Numbered from the stretch's first letter, positions 7,119-16,171 are shown. The stretch is DNA of 64,000 nt from Ralstonia sp. UBA689 (GCF_002298975.1 NZ_DBMV01000041.1:62001-126000), one strand, 5' to 3'. Program-made: numbers and translations. Notes: generated from the sequence alone by a model not told the origin.

Positions 7119-9629
7119 ATGCCCACTCCGACACACAAGCCTGCTCACGACACGCTTTCCGCAACGCCGGGCACGCGTGCACTGCGACGGCCGGCAGTGC
7201 TGGTGTGGCTGATCGGCCTGCTGCTGTGCGCGGTGGTGATCGGCCGCACGAGCTTCACGGCCGATCTTTCCGCCTTCCTGCCGCGCTCGCCAAGCGTCGA
7301 GCAGCGTGTGCTGGTCGATCAGTTGCGCGAGGGGCTGGTGTCGCGGTTGATCCTCGTCGGCATCGAGGGCTGCGATGGAGCCACGCGCGCAGCGCTGTCG
7401 CGGCAGCTTGCGGCCGCGCTGCGCTCCGACGCGCAGTTCAGCGCAATCAACAACGGCGAGCCCGTGAGCGAGGCGCGCGACCAGCAGTTCATCTTCGAGC
7501 ACCGCTACGTGCTCAGCCCGGCCGTGACACCGCAACGCTTTTCGGCGGAAGGGTTGCATGCGGCGCTGGGCGAAAGCCTGGACCTGCTCAGCTCGTCCGC
7601 AGGCCTGATCGCCAAGAACCTGCTGCCGCGCGACCCGACCGGCGAAGTGGCAGCGCTGGTCAGTCAACTTGACAGCGCAGCGCTGCCATCAATGACGCAC
7701 GGCGTGTGGGCCTCGCGTGACGGCCAGCGCGCCGTGCTGGTCATGCAGACAGCCGCCGCCGGCTCCGACACCGACGCCCAGGCCCGCGCCATCGACACCG
7801 TACGCCGCGCGTTCGATGCCGCATCGCACGCGGTACCAAATGCCGCTTCCGCCCGGCTGCTGATGACCGGTCCGGGCGTCTTCTCCGTCGAGGCGCGCGA
7901 CACCATCAAGCATGACGTCGAACGTCTTTCCACGTTGAGCCTCGTGCTGGTGGTCGCGCTGCTGCTGACGGTATATCGCTCGCCGCGCACGGTGGCGTTG
8001 GGGCTGCTGCCGGTGCTCTCGGGCGTGGCCGCCGGTGTGGCGGCGGTCAGCCTTGCGTTCGGCACCGTGCATGGGCTCACACTCGGCTTCGGCACCACGC
8101 TCATCGGCGAGGCGGTCGATTATTCGATCTACCTGTTCGTGCAGTCCGCTCGCACGCAAATCGCACAGACGCCCGCAAGCACGAGTGACTCCCTGCGCGC
8201 CTGGATTGCCGCCTACTGGCCGACCATCCGCCTGGGCGTGCTGACCTCGGTGTGCGGTTTTGCGTCGATGCTGTTCTCGGGTTTTCCGGGTCTGGTGCAG
8301 CTCGGGGGCTATTCCATCGTCGGGCTGACGACGGCGGCGCTGGTGACGCGCTACGTGCTGCCGCATCTGCGCGGCACGCGGGTGGCGATCCGTGATGTTT
8401 CGCGGCTGGGCGCATGGCTGGCGCAGATCACGCAGGCCGCGCCGCGCCTGCGCTGGGTGCTGGCGCTCGTGCTGATTGGCGCTTGCGCCACGCTCGCGCT
8501 GCATCGCAACGGCCTGTGGAGCCGGGAGCTTGCCGCGCTGAGTCCGGTGCCCGCCAAGAGCCAGGCACTCGATGCCGCCCTGCGCGCCGATGTGGGGGCA
8601 CCCGACGTGCGCTATCTGGTGGTGATTCCCGGCGCCACCGAGCAAGCCGCGCTCGAAGGCGCGGAGAAGGTCGCCGCGCAACTGCAACTGCTGGCGGACA
8701 GCGGCGTACTCGCCGGCTTCGAAAATCCCGCGCGCTACCTGCCCAGCGATGCCACCCAGCGCGCGCGCCTGGCCAGCCTGCCGCCGGCCGATGTGCTGGC
8801 CGCGCGCATGCGCACGGCGGTCGAAAATCAGCCGATCCGCGTCAAGCCCGATCTCTTCGCCCCGTTCATCGCCGACGTGACCGCCGCGCGTGCTCAACCG
8901 CTGCTGCGGCGTGCAGACTTGCAGGGCACCTCGATGGCGCTGGCGGTCGATGCGCTGCTGACCCAACGCGATGGCCAGCGGAGCGCCATGCTGCCCTTGC
9001 GCGCACCCGCCAACACGCAAAGCGCCGCGAACCAGCCCAGCCTGGATGCCGCCCCGGTCCGCACCGCCGTCGAACGGGCCAACGTGCCCGGCGCGCTCTT
9101 CATCGATCTGAAGGCCGAAGCCGACCGGCTGTACGTCAACTACGTGCGCGAAGACATCCGCCTGTCGCTGGCCGGGTTCGCAGCGATTGCGCTGCTGCTG
9201 CTCGTGGCGCTGCGTTCGCCGCAACGCGCGGTGCGCGCCCTTAGCTCGCTGGTGGCGGCGGTGCTGGTGGTTGCGGCCGGCTTTGCCCTGGCGGGCGTGC
9301 AACTGACCATCCTGCACCTGGTGGGCATGCTGCTCATCGTGGCCGTGGGGTCGAACTACGCGCTGTTCTTCAATCAACGCGCGGGCACGACGGAACACGC
9401 GCAAAGCGTGGCACCGCAGACACTGGTGTCGCTGCTGATCGCCAACCTGGCAACGGTGGCCGGCTTCGGCCTGCTGGCCTTCTCGCGCGTGCCGATGCTG
9501 GAAACGTTCGGGCTGACCGTCGGCCCCGGCGCGATGCTCGCGCTGGTGTTTGCCGCCATCCTCGCGCCGCCGGCCGCACGTGCCACCGCTGGTGCACCCG
9601 CTGACCACGACGGCCCCGACCCCGCATGA
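7119..9629 (+). CDS. MMPL/RND-family lipid exporter
   Basis: 836 residues arranged as a duplicated RND unit: a membrane segment near 27-47, a large periplasmic domain, a cluster of five segments near 265-405, a segment near 440-460, a second periplasmic domain, and a final cluster near 680-825. The second cluster has HLVGMLLIVAVGSNYALFF, the expected transmembrane proton-relay region. COG4258-type exporters of this sort occur in aryl-polyene and xanthomonadin clusters and are thought to lift the product from the inner membrane. Its stop overlaps the deacetylase start (ATGA), so the two are coupled. Confidence 0.88.
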   Translation: MPTPTHKPAHDTLSATPGTRALRRPAVLVWLIGLLLCAVVIGRTSFTADLSAFLPRSPSVEQRVLVDQLREGLVSRLILVGIEGCDGATRAALSRQLAAALRSDAQFSAINNGEPVSEARDQQFIFEHRYVLSPAVTPQRFSAEGLHAALGESLDLLSSSAGLIAKNLLPRDPTGEVAALVSQLDSAALPSMTHGVWASRDGQRAVLVMQTAAAGSDTDAQARAIDTVRRAFDAASHAVPNAASARLLMTGPGVFSVEARDTIKHDVERLSTLSLVLVVALLLTVYRSPRTVALGLLPVLSGVAAGVAAVSLAFGTVHGLTLGFGTTLIGEAVDYSIYLFVQSARTQIAQTPASTSDSLRAWIAAYWPTIRLGVLTSVCGFASMLFSGFPGLVQLGGYSIVGLTTAALVTRYVLPHLRGTRVAIRDVSRLGAWLAQITQAAPRLRWVLALVLIGACATLALHRNGLWSRELAALSPVPAKSQALDAALRADVGAPDVRYLVVIPGATEQAALEGAEKVAAQLQLLADSGVLAGFENPARYLPSDATQRARLASLPPADVLAARMRTAVENQPIRVKPDLFAPFIADVTAARAQPLLRRADLQGTSMALAVDALLTQRDGQRSAMLPLRAPANTQSAANQPSLDAAPVRTAVERANVPGALFIDLKAEADRLYVNYVREDIRLSLAGFAAIALLLLVALRSPQRAVRALSSLVAAVLVVAAGFALAGVQLTILHLVGMLLIVAVGSNYALFFNQRAGTTEHAQSVAPQTLVSLLIANLATVAGFGLLAFSRVPMLETFGLTVGPGAMLALVFAAILAPPAARATAGAPADHDGPDPA

Positions 9630-10489
9630 ACGCACCGCTCCCCCCCGCACCCGGCACGGCACGGCGCTGGAAACCGACCCCGCTGATCAGCGGCACGCTG
9701 GCCCTGCACGCCGGTGCGGCAGCGGCCTTGGTGGCCCAGCCGTCATCATGGCCGTGGGCCGGCGGCGCGGTGATCGCCTCGCACTTGGTGGTGGTAGCCG
9801 CCGGGTTGTGGCCGCGCAGCACCCTGCTTGGGCCCAACTGGACACGCCTGCCGGCAGCGGCCGGCCAGCAGATCGCGCTGACCATCGACGACGGCCCCGA
9901 CCCCGAGGTCACGCCGCGCGTGCTCGATGTGCTCGACCGTTACGACGCCAAGGCGACGTTCTTCTGCATCGGCGATCTGGCGCGCCGGCACCCGCGCTGC
10001 ATCGAGGCCATCGTCGCGCGCGGGCACGCGGTGGAGAACCACAGCCAGCGGCACCAGCACACGTTCTCGCTGCAAGGCCCGGGCGCGCTGCGGCGCGAGA
10101 TCCGGACCGCGCAGGACACCCTCACCGAGATCAGCGGCACGCGCCCACTGTTCTTCCGCGCGCCCGCCGGATTGCGCAACCCGTTCCTCGAACCCGTGCT
10201 GTGCCAGCTCGGCCTGCAACTGGCAAGCTGGACGCGGCGCGGCTTCGACACGCGTTCGGGCAACCCCGATGCGGTGACGCGGCGTTTGCTGCACAACCTG
10301 GCGCCAAGAGACATCCTGCTGGTGCACGACGGACATGCGGCGCACGACGCACACAGCAAGCCCGTCCTGCTGGCAGCGCTGCCGACCGTGCTGCAAGCGG
10401 CCGCGCAAGCGCAGTTGCGCTGCACGACGCTGCGCGCGGCACTCGCGCTGGAAGCCACCCAACCGGCAGGGCCACAAGTGGCCATTTGA
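9626..10489 (+). CDS. Membrane-anchored polysaccharide deacetylase (NodB-like)
   Basis: 287 residues. Two hydrophobic segments near 22-36 and 40-58 precede a NodB-fold domain. The metal-binding set is intact: TIDDGPDPEV (Asp88, Asp89), the HxxxH pair His139 and His143, FRAPAG, and HDGHAAHD near the end. The family removes N- or O-acetyl groups from sugars such as chitin, peptidoglycan or poly-GlcNAc. It is tightly coupled to the MMPL exporter, so a role on a glycosylated product of this cluster is more likely than on the cell wall, but this is inference. It is not a standard aryl-polyene gene. Confidence 0.85.
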   Translation: MNAPLPPAPGTARRWKPTPLISGTLALHAGAAAALVAQPSSWPWAGGAVIASHLVVVAAGLWPRSTLLGPNWTRLPAAAGQQIALTIDDGPDPEVTPRVLDVLDRYDAKATFFCIGDLARRHPRCIEAIVARGHAVENHSQRHQHTFSLQGPGALRREIRTAQDTLTEISGTRPLFFRAPAGLRNPFLEPVLCQLGLQLASWTRRGFDTRSGNPDAVTRRLLHNLAPRDILLVHDGHAAHDAHSKPVLLAALPTVLQAAAQAQLRCTTLRAALALEATQPAGPQVAI

Positions 10490-10562
10490 TAAAATTTGTT
10501 CACTACCGGCGCCCCCAATCTGCCGAGCCGCACCCCCCTTCAACTGTCCCAAGACCGCCTCC

Positions 10563-11786
10563 GTGAAGCCCATTCTGCTCACGCATTTCACCGCCACAAG
10601 CTGCATCGGACGTGGCCTCGACGCCGCGCTCGATGCATTGCGCGGGCAGCGCGGCGGCCTGGTGCCGTGCGACTTCCCACGAGCAGACCTCGACACCTGG
10701 ATCGGCGCGGTGGACGGTGTCGATGCGCAGCCGGTACGCGCCGACCTGGCCGACTTCAATTGCCGCAACAACCGCCTGGCACAGATCGGCCTCACGCAGG
10801 ACGGCTTTGCCGAACACGTCGAAGCCGCCAAGGCACGCTACGGCGCCAAGCGCGTCGGCGTATTCGTGGGCACCAGCACGTCGGGCATCCTCGAAACGGA
10901 ACACGCCTACCAGCACCGCGATCCGCAAACGGGGGCGTTGCCCGCCGATTTCCATTACGCGCAGACGCACAACATCTATTCGCCCGCCGCCTTCGTGCGC
11001 ACGTATTTCGCACTGGGCGGCCCGGCCATGGCGATCTCGTCGGCGTGCTCGTCCGGCGCCAAGGTGTTTGCCTCGGCGCGGCGCATGCTGGAAGCCGGCC
11101 TGATCGACGCGGCCGTGGTGGGCGGCGTGGATTCGCTGTGCCTGACCGCGCTGTATGGGTTCAACTCGCTTGAATTGCTGTCGCGGCAGCCGTGCCGGCC
11201 GTACGACGTTGCACGTGATGGCATCTCGATCGGCGAGGCCGCCGCGTTTGCGCTGCTGGAGCGCGCACCCGGGCCTGAACAGACGCTGGACGACGACGCG
11301 ATCCTGCTGCTCGGCATCGGCGAATCGAGCGACGCGCATCACATGTCGTCGCCGCACCCCGAAGGACTGGGCGCGCACGCGGCCATGGCACAGGCGCTGG
11401 TCAGCAGCGGCCTCGCCGCGTCGGACATTGACTACATCAACCTGCACGGCACCGGCACGCTGAGCAATGACGCCGCCGAAGGCCACGCCATCCACAGGTT
11501 GTTCGACAGCACCTCAGACATCCCGCCGAGCAGCTCAACCAAGGGCGCGACCGGCCACACGCTGGGTGCCGCTGGCGCACTGGAAGCCGTCATCACGGCG
11601 CTGGCCCTGCGCCATCAGTTCCTGCCCGCCGGCATCAACACCACACAGCCCGACCCGGCGCTGGCCATGCCGTACGTGACGACAAGCCGCGATGCGCGCG
11701 TGCGTATCGCGCTGTCCAACGCCTTCGGCTTTGGCGGCACGAACTGCTGCCTGCTCTTCGGTCGTGCAGACCACACCCGACCATGA
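10563..11786 (+). CDS. Beta-ketoacyl-ACP synthase (KAS II type)
   Basis: 407-residue condensing enzyme with the full Cys-His-His triad: Cys162 in ISSACSSGAK, His295 in LHGTGT and His332 in KGATGHTLGAAG. The start is the GTG at 10563; the open frame continues upstream but runs through the deacetylase and has no closer start. The 73-base gap to the deacetylase is the largest break in the plus arm and includes TAAAAT at 10490-10495, which could be an internal -10 element. The stop overlaps the chain-length-factor-like gene (ATGA), as in type II heterodimer systems. Confidence 0.92.
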   Translation: MKPILLTHFTATSCIGRGLDAALDALRGQRGGLVPCDFPRADLDTWIGAVDGVDAQPVRADLADFNCRNNRLAQIGLTQDGFAEHVEAAKARYGAKRVGVFVGTSTSGILETEHAYQHRDPQTGALPADFHYAQTHNIYSPAAFVRTYFALGGPAMAISSACSSGAKVFASARRMLEAGLIDAAVVGGVDSLCLTALYGFNSLELLSRQPCRPYDVARDGISIGEAAAFALLERAPGPEQTLDDDAILLLGIGESSDAHHMSSPHPEGLGAHAAMAQALVSSGLAASDIDYINLHGTGTLSNDAAEGHAIHRLFDSTSDIPPSSSTKGATGHTLGAAGALEAVITALALRHQFLPAGINTTQPDPALAMPYVTTSRDARVRIALSNAFGFGGTNCCLLFGRADHTRP

Positions 11787-12613
11787 CCCGACTGAGCGCC
11801 TTCATCGAAAGCATCGGCCTGCTCGGCCCCGGCCTGCCGGACTGGCCGCACGCTGCCGGCGTGCTCGCGGGCCGTACCGCCTATGCACACGAGCGCACCG
11901 CTCTGCCGCCGCCAGCGGGCCTGCCGCCGATCGAGCGGCGGCGCACAGGGCCGGTCGTCAAGCTCGCGCTGGCGGTCGGCCACGAGGCGGTAGCCACCAG
12001 CGGGCGCGACGCCGCCACGCTGGCCACCGTGTTCACCTCGTCCGGCGGGGACGGCCAGAACTGCCACGTGATTTGCGAAACCCTGGCCAGCGACGACCGC
12101 AAGCTCTCGCCCACACGCTTCCACAATTCCGTGCACAACGCGCCGGCCGGCTACTGGAGTATCGCCACGCATGCGATGGCGCCGTCCAACGTGCTGTGCG
12201 CGCACGACGGCAGCTTTGCGGCGGGCCTGCTCGACAGCCTCTGCCAAGTCGTGATCGACGCTGCACCTAGCCTGCTGATCGCCTACGACAGCGAATACCC
12301 CGAACCGCTGCACGCGACGCGGCCGGTGCCCGACGCCTTTGCCGTGGCACTGGTGTTGGCGCCCGAGCCGGGCACGCACACGCTGGCGCGCATCGATGTC
12401 GCACTCACGGACACGCCTGCCACGACACTTGCGCACGCGGAGCTCGAACCGTTGCGATGCGGCAACCCCGCTGCGCGCGCGCTGCCGCTGCTCGAAGCGC
12501 TGGCAAACCAGCGGGCGGCCAGCGTCGTGCTCGACTATCTGCCCGACACCCGCCTGCAGGTGGATATCGTCCTGCCGGATGCATCCGGGGCGTTCAGCAA
12601 GAGCACGCCATGA
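11783..12613 (+). CDS. Beta-ketoacyl synthase N-terminal-like protein, chain-length-factor type
   Basis: 276 residues, about two thirds of a full ketosynthase. FTSSGGDGQNCHVICE and SPTRFHNSVHNAPAGYWSIA are typical of the Ketoacyl-synt_2 family found in aryl-polyene clusters. The region equivalent to the active-site Cys is changed, so it is probably not a condensing enzyme itself. In aryl-polyene systems the equivalent protein pairs with the true ketosynthase and may set chain length. It overlaps the ketosynthase upstream and the dehydratase downstream, both by ATGA. Confidence 0.85.
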   Translation: MTRLSAFIESIGLLGPGLPDWPHAAGVLAGRTAYAHERTALPPPAGLPPIERRRTGPVVKLALAVGHEAVATSGRDAATLATVFTSSGGDGQNCHVICETLASDDRKLSPTRFHNSVHNAPAGYWSIATHAMAPSNVLCAHDGSFAAGLLDSLCQVVIDAAPSLLIAYDSEYPEPLHATRPVPDAFAVALVLAPEPGTHTLARIDVALTDTPATTLAHAELEPLRCGNPAARALPLLEALANQRAASVVLDYLPDTRLQVDIVLPDASGAFSKSTP

Positions 12614-13068
12614 CACTGGACACGCCGCCGCCGCCACTTGACCGAAGCTGGATCGCCGCACGCATTCCGCACAGCGGCACGATGTGCCTGCTCGATGCCG
12701 TGCTCGCCTGGGACGATGCGCACATCCGATGCACGGCCACCAGCCACCGCGATCCGGCCAACCCGTTGCGCGCCAACGGCCGGCTGGCGGCGGTCTGCGG
12801 TGTCGAATACGCCGCGCAGGCCATGGCCGTGCATGGCGCTCTGCGCGATGCCGCACAACAACGTCCGCGTGCAGGCTTTCTGGCCAGTGTGCGCGGGGTC
12901 GTTGCCAACGTCACGCGGCTCGATACGCTCGACGGTCCGCTGGACATCGAAGCCGAGCGCATCGGCGGCGACGGTAACAACGTGTTATACGGCTTTACCG
13001 TGCGCTGTGCCGGGCGCATCCTGCTGACTGGCCGTGCTGCCGTGGTGCTCGATGCATCCGCTGGTTGA
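12610..13068 (+). CDS. ApeP-like 3-hydroxyacyl-ACP dehydratase
   Basis: 152-residue hotdog-fold protein. IPHSGTMCLLDAVLAWDD near residues 18-35 and the central helix CGVEYAAQAMAVHGAL near 62-77 match the aryl-polyene dehydratase family, with a possible catalytic His in IPHSG and Glu in VEYAAQ. It would dehydrate the 3-hydroxyacyl intermediate; a second dehydratase domain is fused to the AMP-ligase. The start at 12610 overlaps the previous stop. It is the last enzyme gene of the cluster, and the ketoreductase that would make its substrate is not encoded here. Confidence 0.85.
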   Translation: MTLDTPPPPLDRSWIAARIPHSGTMCLLDAVLAWDDAHIRCTATSHRDPANPLRANGRLAAVCGVEYAAQAMAVHGALRDAAQQRPRAGFLASVRGVVANVTRLDTLDGPLDIEAERIGGDGNNVLYGFTVRCAGRILLTGRAAVVLDASAG

Positions 13069-13091
13069 ACCCGTTTGAGAGGATTCCTGTC

Positions 13092-13352
13092 GTGAAAGGT
13101 CGCCTGTTCCTATCCGCCACGCTGCTGCTGGCGCTCGCAAGCCCCGTCGCCCATGCTGATCTGTCCGAGATGAAGCAGGACATCAAGCAAGGAACAAAAG
13201 ATGCGGCCAAGAAGACTGGCCACGCTGCGAAGGAAGTCGGCCATGCCACGGCCAACGGTGCGCGGGCGGTCGGCCATGGCTTCCGGGATGCGGCACACGC
13301 CACCAAGTGTGGCGTGAAGAAAGTGTTCAAGAAGGGATGCTCGAACGACTAG
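13092..13352 (+). CDS. Small exported basic protein with helix-aligned histidines
   Basis: 86 residues, family not recognised. A signal peptide ends at ASPVAHA (cleavage near residue 22). The mature part is Lys/Ala/His-rich and predicted helical. Histidines at 44, 51, 62 and 69 follow Gly or Ala and are spaced 7, 11 and 7, which places them on one helix face. Two Cys lie at 73 and 83. GTG at 13092 is chosen for its ribosome site, GAGAGGA eight bases upstream; a TTG 27 bases earlier would put the signal peptide out of place. It follows the dehydratase by 23 bases and is convergent with the copper ATPase. Metal binding or membrane association are possibilities only. Confidence 0.7.
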   Translation: MKGRLFLSATLLLALASPVAHADLSEMKQDIKQGTKDAAKKTGHAAKEVGHATANGARAVGHGFRDAAHATKCGVKKVFKKGCSND

Positions 13353-13402
13353 AGCGACTGCGCAAAAGAAGCCCCGCCCAATCCCACCCATCTCCTTGAT
13401 AT

Positions 13403-15598
13403 TTAGATGACAACGCGCCGCAGCCGCAGTGCGTTGGATACCACCGACACCGAACTGAGGCTCATGGCCAGCGCGGCAATCATGGGAGACAGCAGCATGC
13501 CCGTCGCGCTGTACAGCACGCCGGCCGCCAGCGGCACACCCAAGGCGTTGTAAAGGAAAGCGAACCCCAGGTTCTGCTTCATGTTGGCGATGGTCGCTTC
13601 GGACAGCTTGCGGGCACGCACAATGCCCCGCAGGTCGCCCTTGACCAGGGTCACTTGCGCACTGTTCATCGCCACGTCGGTGCCGGTTCCCATGGCGATG
13701 CCCACATCCGCCTTCGCCAGCGCGGGGGCGTCGTTGATGCCGTCCCCCGCCATGGCGACGACGCGCCCTTCGCCCTGAAGCTGGTTGACCAGCGCAAGCT
13801 TATCGGCGGGCTTGACCTCTCCGTGGAACTCCTCGATGCCCAGTGCGAGGGCAACCGCTTTTGCCGTCACCACACCGTCACCGGTTGCCATCACAACGCG
13901 GATGCCGTTTTCCTTGAGCGTCCGCAACGCCTCGGCGGTGGTCGGTTTGATCGGATCGGATACCGCAAGCAACCCCGCCAGCACGCCGTCGACACCGAGA
14001 TACATCACACTCGCCCCCCGCGCGCGCAGCGCGTCTCCCGCCTGTGCCAGCGACGCAATGGAAACCCCTTCGGTCTGCATCAGGATCGCGTTGCCAAGCA
14101 CCAGCCTTTTGGCGGCAACGGTGCCACGTACGCCAATGCCGGTACTCGATTCAAAGTCCGCTGCCTTGTCCAGCGGCAGACCGGCTTCTCGTGCAGCGTC
14201 GACGATCGAGGCGGCCAGCGGATGCTCACTCCCCTGATCCAGGCTGGCCGCCAGGCGCAGGACTTCAGCATCGCTGAAACCGTTGGCACCAACACTTCGC
14301 TCGAAGGTTGGCCGGCCTTCCGTGAGCGTGCCGGTCTTGTCGACGATCAGGGTGTCGACCTTGCGCAGGTTCTCAATGGCAGCGGCATCCCGGAACAGCA
14401 CGCCGCTCGATGCGCCCTTGCCGCTCGCCACCATGATCGACATCGGCGTTGCCAGACCCAGCGCACATGGGCACGCGATGATCAGCACCGCCACCGCATT
14501 GATGAGCCCGTAGACCCAGCTCGGGTCCGGCCCGAACAGGCCCCAGGTCAGGAAAGTCAGCACGGCAACGGCAACCACGGCGACGACAAAGACGCCTGCC
14601 ACCTGATCGGCCAACCGTTGCATCGGCGCCTTTGAGCGCTGGGCCTGGGCCACCATCTGCACGATCTGCGACAGCACGGTCTGCGAGCCCACTTTCTCCG
14701 ACTCGATTACCAGGCTTCCGGTGGCGTTCATCGTCGCGCCGATGACGTGGTCGCCCGCCCGCTTGGTGACGGGAATCGGTTCTCCGGTGATCATCGCCTC
14801 GTCCACCGAACTCGTGCCCTCGATCACCACACCGTCCACTGGCACCTTCTCGCCCGGCCGCACCCGCAGGCGATCCCCCACGTGCACGTGGCTCAACGGG
14901 ACGTCGGCTTCTGTGCCGTCGGGATTGATCCGTCGCGCTGTCTTGGGTGCCAGGCCAAGCAGCGACTTGATTGCCGCCGAGGTTTGCGAGCGCGCTTTCA
15001 GCTCCAGCAACTGCCCGGCCAAGGTCAGCGAGATGATGACCGCAGCGGCTTCGAAATACACGCCGATGCGGCCGTGGGCCGCGAACGTCAGCGGGAAGAC
15101 GCCGGGCGCAACGGTGGCGACGATGCTGTACAGATAAGCCGCGCCGGTCCCCAGCCCGATGAGGGTCCACATGTTGGGACTGCGGCGGACGAACGACTGC
15201 ACGCATCGCTCGAAGAACGGATATCCCGCCCACACGACGACGGGCGTCGCCAGCACCAGTTCGACCCAGCTTTGGACGGCAGCGTCCATCCAGCCGTATC
15301 GATGCCCGGCCATGGCCAGTACAAACACAATCGCCGTCAGGGGCAGCGTCCACCAGAAACGTCGGCTGAAATCGCGAAGTTCCGGATTATCGTCATCTTC
15401 AAGCTCGGGAATGACGGGCTCCAGCGTCATCCCGCAGATGGGGCAATTGCCGGGGTGGTCCTGCCGGATTTCGGGATGCATCGGGCAGGTGTAGATGGCG
15501 CCGGTCGGGGCTATTGCTATTGGCTGCGCCACGGTTTGCGGAGCATGCGCGTGGTGGTGACCATGTTCCTCGTCGTGCGGATGGCGATGGTCTTGCAT
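13403..15598 (-). CDS. Copper-translocating P1B-type ATPase
   Basis: 731 residues. The N-terminus has a His-rich stretch (residues 4-18), then a YHS-like metal site YTCPMHPEIRQDHPGNCPIC at 36-55. The core has the TGEPIPVTKRAGD actuator motif, the metal-path CPC near 375-377, DKTGTLTEG near 419 and GDGINDAPALAKADVG. Such pumps export Cu(I) from the cytoplasm. The start at 15598 (MQDHRHPH) has GAGAGGAG upstream and is preferred over an in-frame start 54 bases earlier. It is the last gene of the cop operon, 84 bases after the CopG-like gene. It corresponds to CopF/CopA-type ATPases; the name differs between species. Confidence 0.93.
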   Translation of the reverse strand: MQDHRHPHDEEHGHHHAHAPQTVAQPIAIAPTGAIYTCPMHPEIRQDHPGNCPICGMTLEPVIPELEDDDNPELRDFSRRFWWTLPLTAIVFVLAMAGHRYGWMDAAVQSWVELVLATPVVVWAGYPFFERCVQSFVRRSPNMWTLIGLGTGAAYLYSIVATVAPGVFPLTFAAHGRIGVYFEAAAVIISLTLAGQLLELKARSQTSAAIKSLLGLAPKTARRINPDGTEADVPLSHVHVGDRLRVRPGEKVPVDGVVIEGTSSVDEAMITGEPIPVTKRAGDHVIGATMNATGSLVIESEKVGSQTVLSQIVQMVAQAQRSKAPMQRLADQVAGVFVVAVVAVAVLTFLTWGLFGPDPSWVYGLINAVAVLIIACPCALGLATPMSIMVASGKGASSGVLFRDAAAIENLRKVDTLIVDKTGTLTEGRPTFERSVGANGFSDAEVLRLAASLDQGSEHPLAASIVDAAREAGLPLDKAADFESSTGIGVRGTVAAKRLVLGNAILMQTEGVSIASLAQAGDALRARGASVMYLGVDGVLAGLLAVSDPIKPTTAEALRTLKENGIRVVMATGDGVVTAKAVALALGIEEFHGEVKPADKLALVNQLQGEGRVVAMAGDGINDAPALAKADVGIAMGTGTDVAMNSAQVTLVKGDLRGIVRARKLSEATIANMKQNLGFAFLYNALGVPLAAGVLYSATGMLLSPMIAALAMSLSSVSVVSNALRLRRVVI

Positions 15599-15682
15599 TG
15601 GCGCTACTCCTCTCGATGTCAACGAAGGAATCACCCGTCCTCGGGCTGGCACGGTCCTATTGGCGTCTCAAACCGGCCAGCT

Positions 15683-16171
15683 TCAACTGTAAGCCTGATA
15701 CACCATTGACTGGCCATCCAGGCCGATCAGCAAGACGTTGTAGGGCATGTGGCGGTTGCCATACGCCGGCCCATCCATGCCGGGCGAACCCAGCGGCATG
15801 CTCGGCACCGCCAGCCCAATCGCCTTCGGTTGCTCTCGCAGCAGCCGTTTGATCTCGCGGGCCGGAACATGCCCTTCCAGGGCGTAGCCACGCACGATGC
15901 CGGTGTGGCAGGAAGCATAGCGCTCGGGCATCCGCGCGGCCTTCCTAGCCTCTACGGTGTCTTCGACATCGTGTGCCACCACGTCGAAGCCGTTGTCGCG
16001 CAGGTGCGCAAGCCAGTCCTTGCAGCATCCGCAGCTTGGCGTCTTCCAGACTTCGACCACTGGCTTTGCTGCGGCTTTCCGCGCCAGGGCCGCGACGGGC
16101 AGCAGCGCAAGGCCAAGGGCGAAAGTTCGTCTCGTGCGAAACAAGGATGGTGCGTGCGAGTTGGCGGTCAT
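15683..16171 (-). CDS. copG: DUF411 copper-binding periplasmic protein (CopG-like)
   Basis: 162 residues with a signal peptide (basic FRTRRTF, then a hydrophobic stretch ending at ALARKAAA). The thioredoxin-like domain carries the CxCC motif in TPSCGCCKDW, and a further Cys/His in YASCHTGIV, both typical of DUF411 proteins known as CopG in copper operons. These bind copper in the periplasm and may change its redox state. The start at 16171 is chosen because the longer frame overlaps copD; its ribosome site is weak. It lies 28 bases after copD in the cop operon. Confidence 0.85.
   Translation of the reverse strand: MTANSHAPSLFRTRRTFALGLALLPVAALARKAAAKPVVEVWKTPSCGCCKDWLAHLRDNGFDVVAHDVEDTVEARKAARMPERYASCHTGIVRGYALEGHVPAREIKRLLREQPKAIGLAVPSMPLGSPGMDGPAYGNRHMPYNVLLIGLDGQSMVYQAYS

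Larger units (their letters stand above)
1510..13068. other. Aryl-polyene-like (APE/xanthomonadin-type) lipid biosynthetic gene cluster
   Basis: Eleven genes in two divergent units: acyl carrier protein and glycosyltransferase on minus; nine genes on plus. The mix of COG4648 membrane protein, AMP-ligase, hotdog dehydratases, LpxL-like acyltransferase, LolA-like carrier, MMPL exporter, ketosynthase and chain-length-factor-like ketosynthase is the hallmark of APE clusters, which make membrane-anchored polyene pigments that protect against oxidants. Differences from a full APE set: one carrier protein instead of two, no ketoreductase, no thioesterase, no methyltransferase or lyase, and an added polysaccharide deacetylase. 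The product is therefore uncertain. Plus-strand genes mostly overlap by ATGA or GTGA, which indicates translational coupling. Confidence 0.75.

Noticed and set aside
7689..9662. 657-codon open frame on minus opposite the MMPL exporter
   Set aside because: High-GC shadow frame: the plus frame has membrane segments and family motifs, the minus frame gives only low-complexity Arg/His/Gln/Gly-rich sequence.
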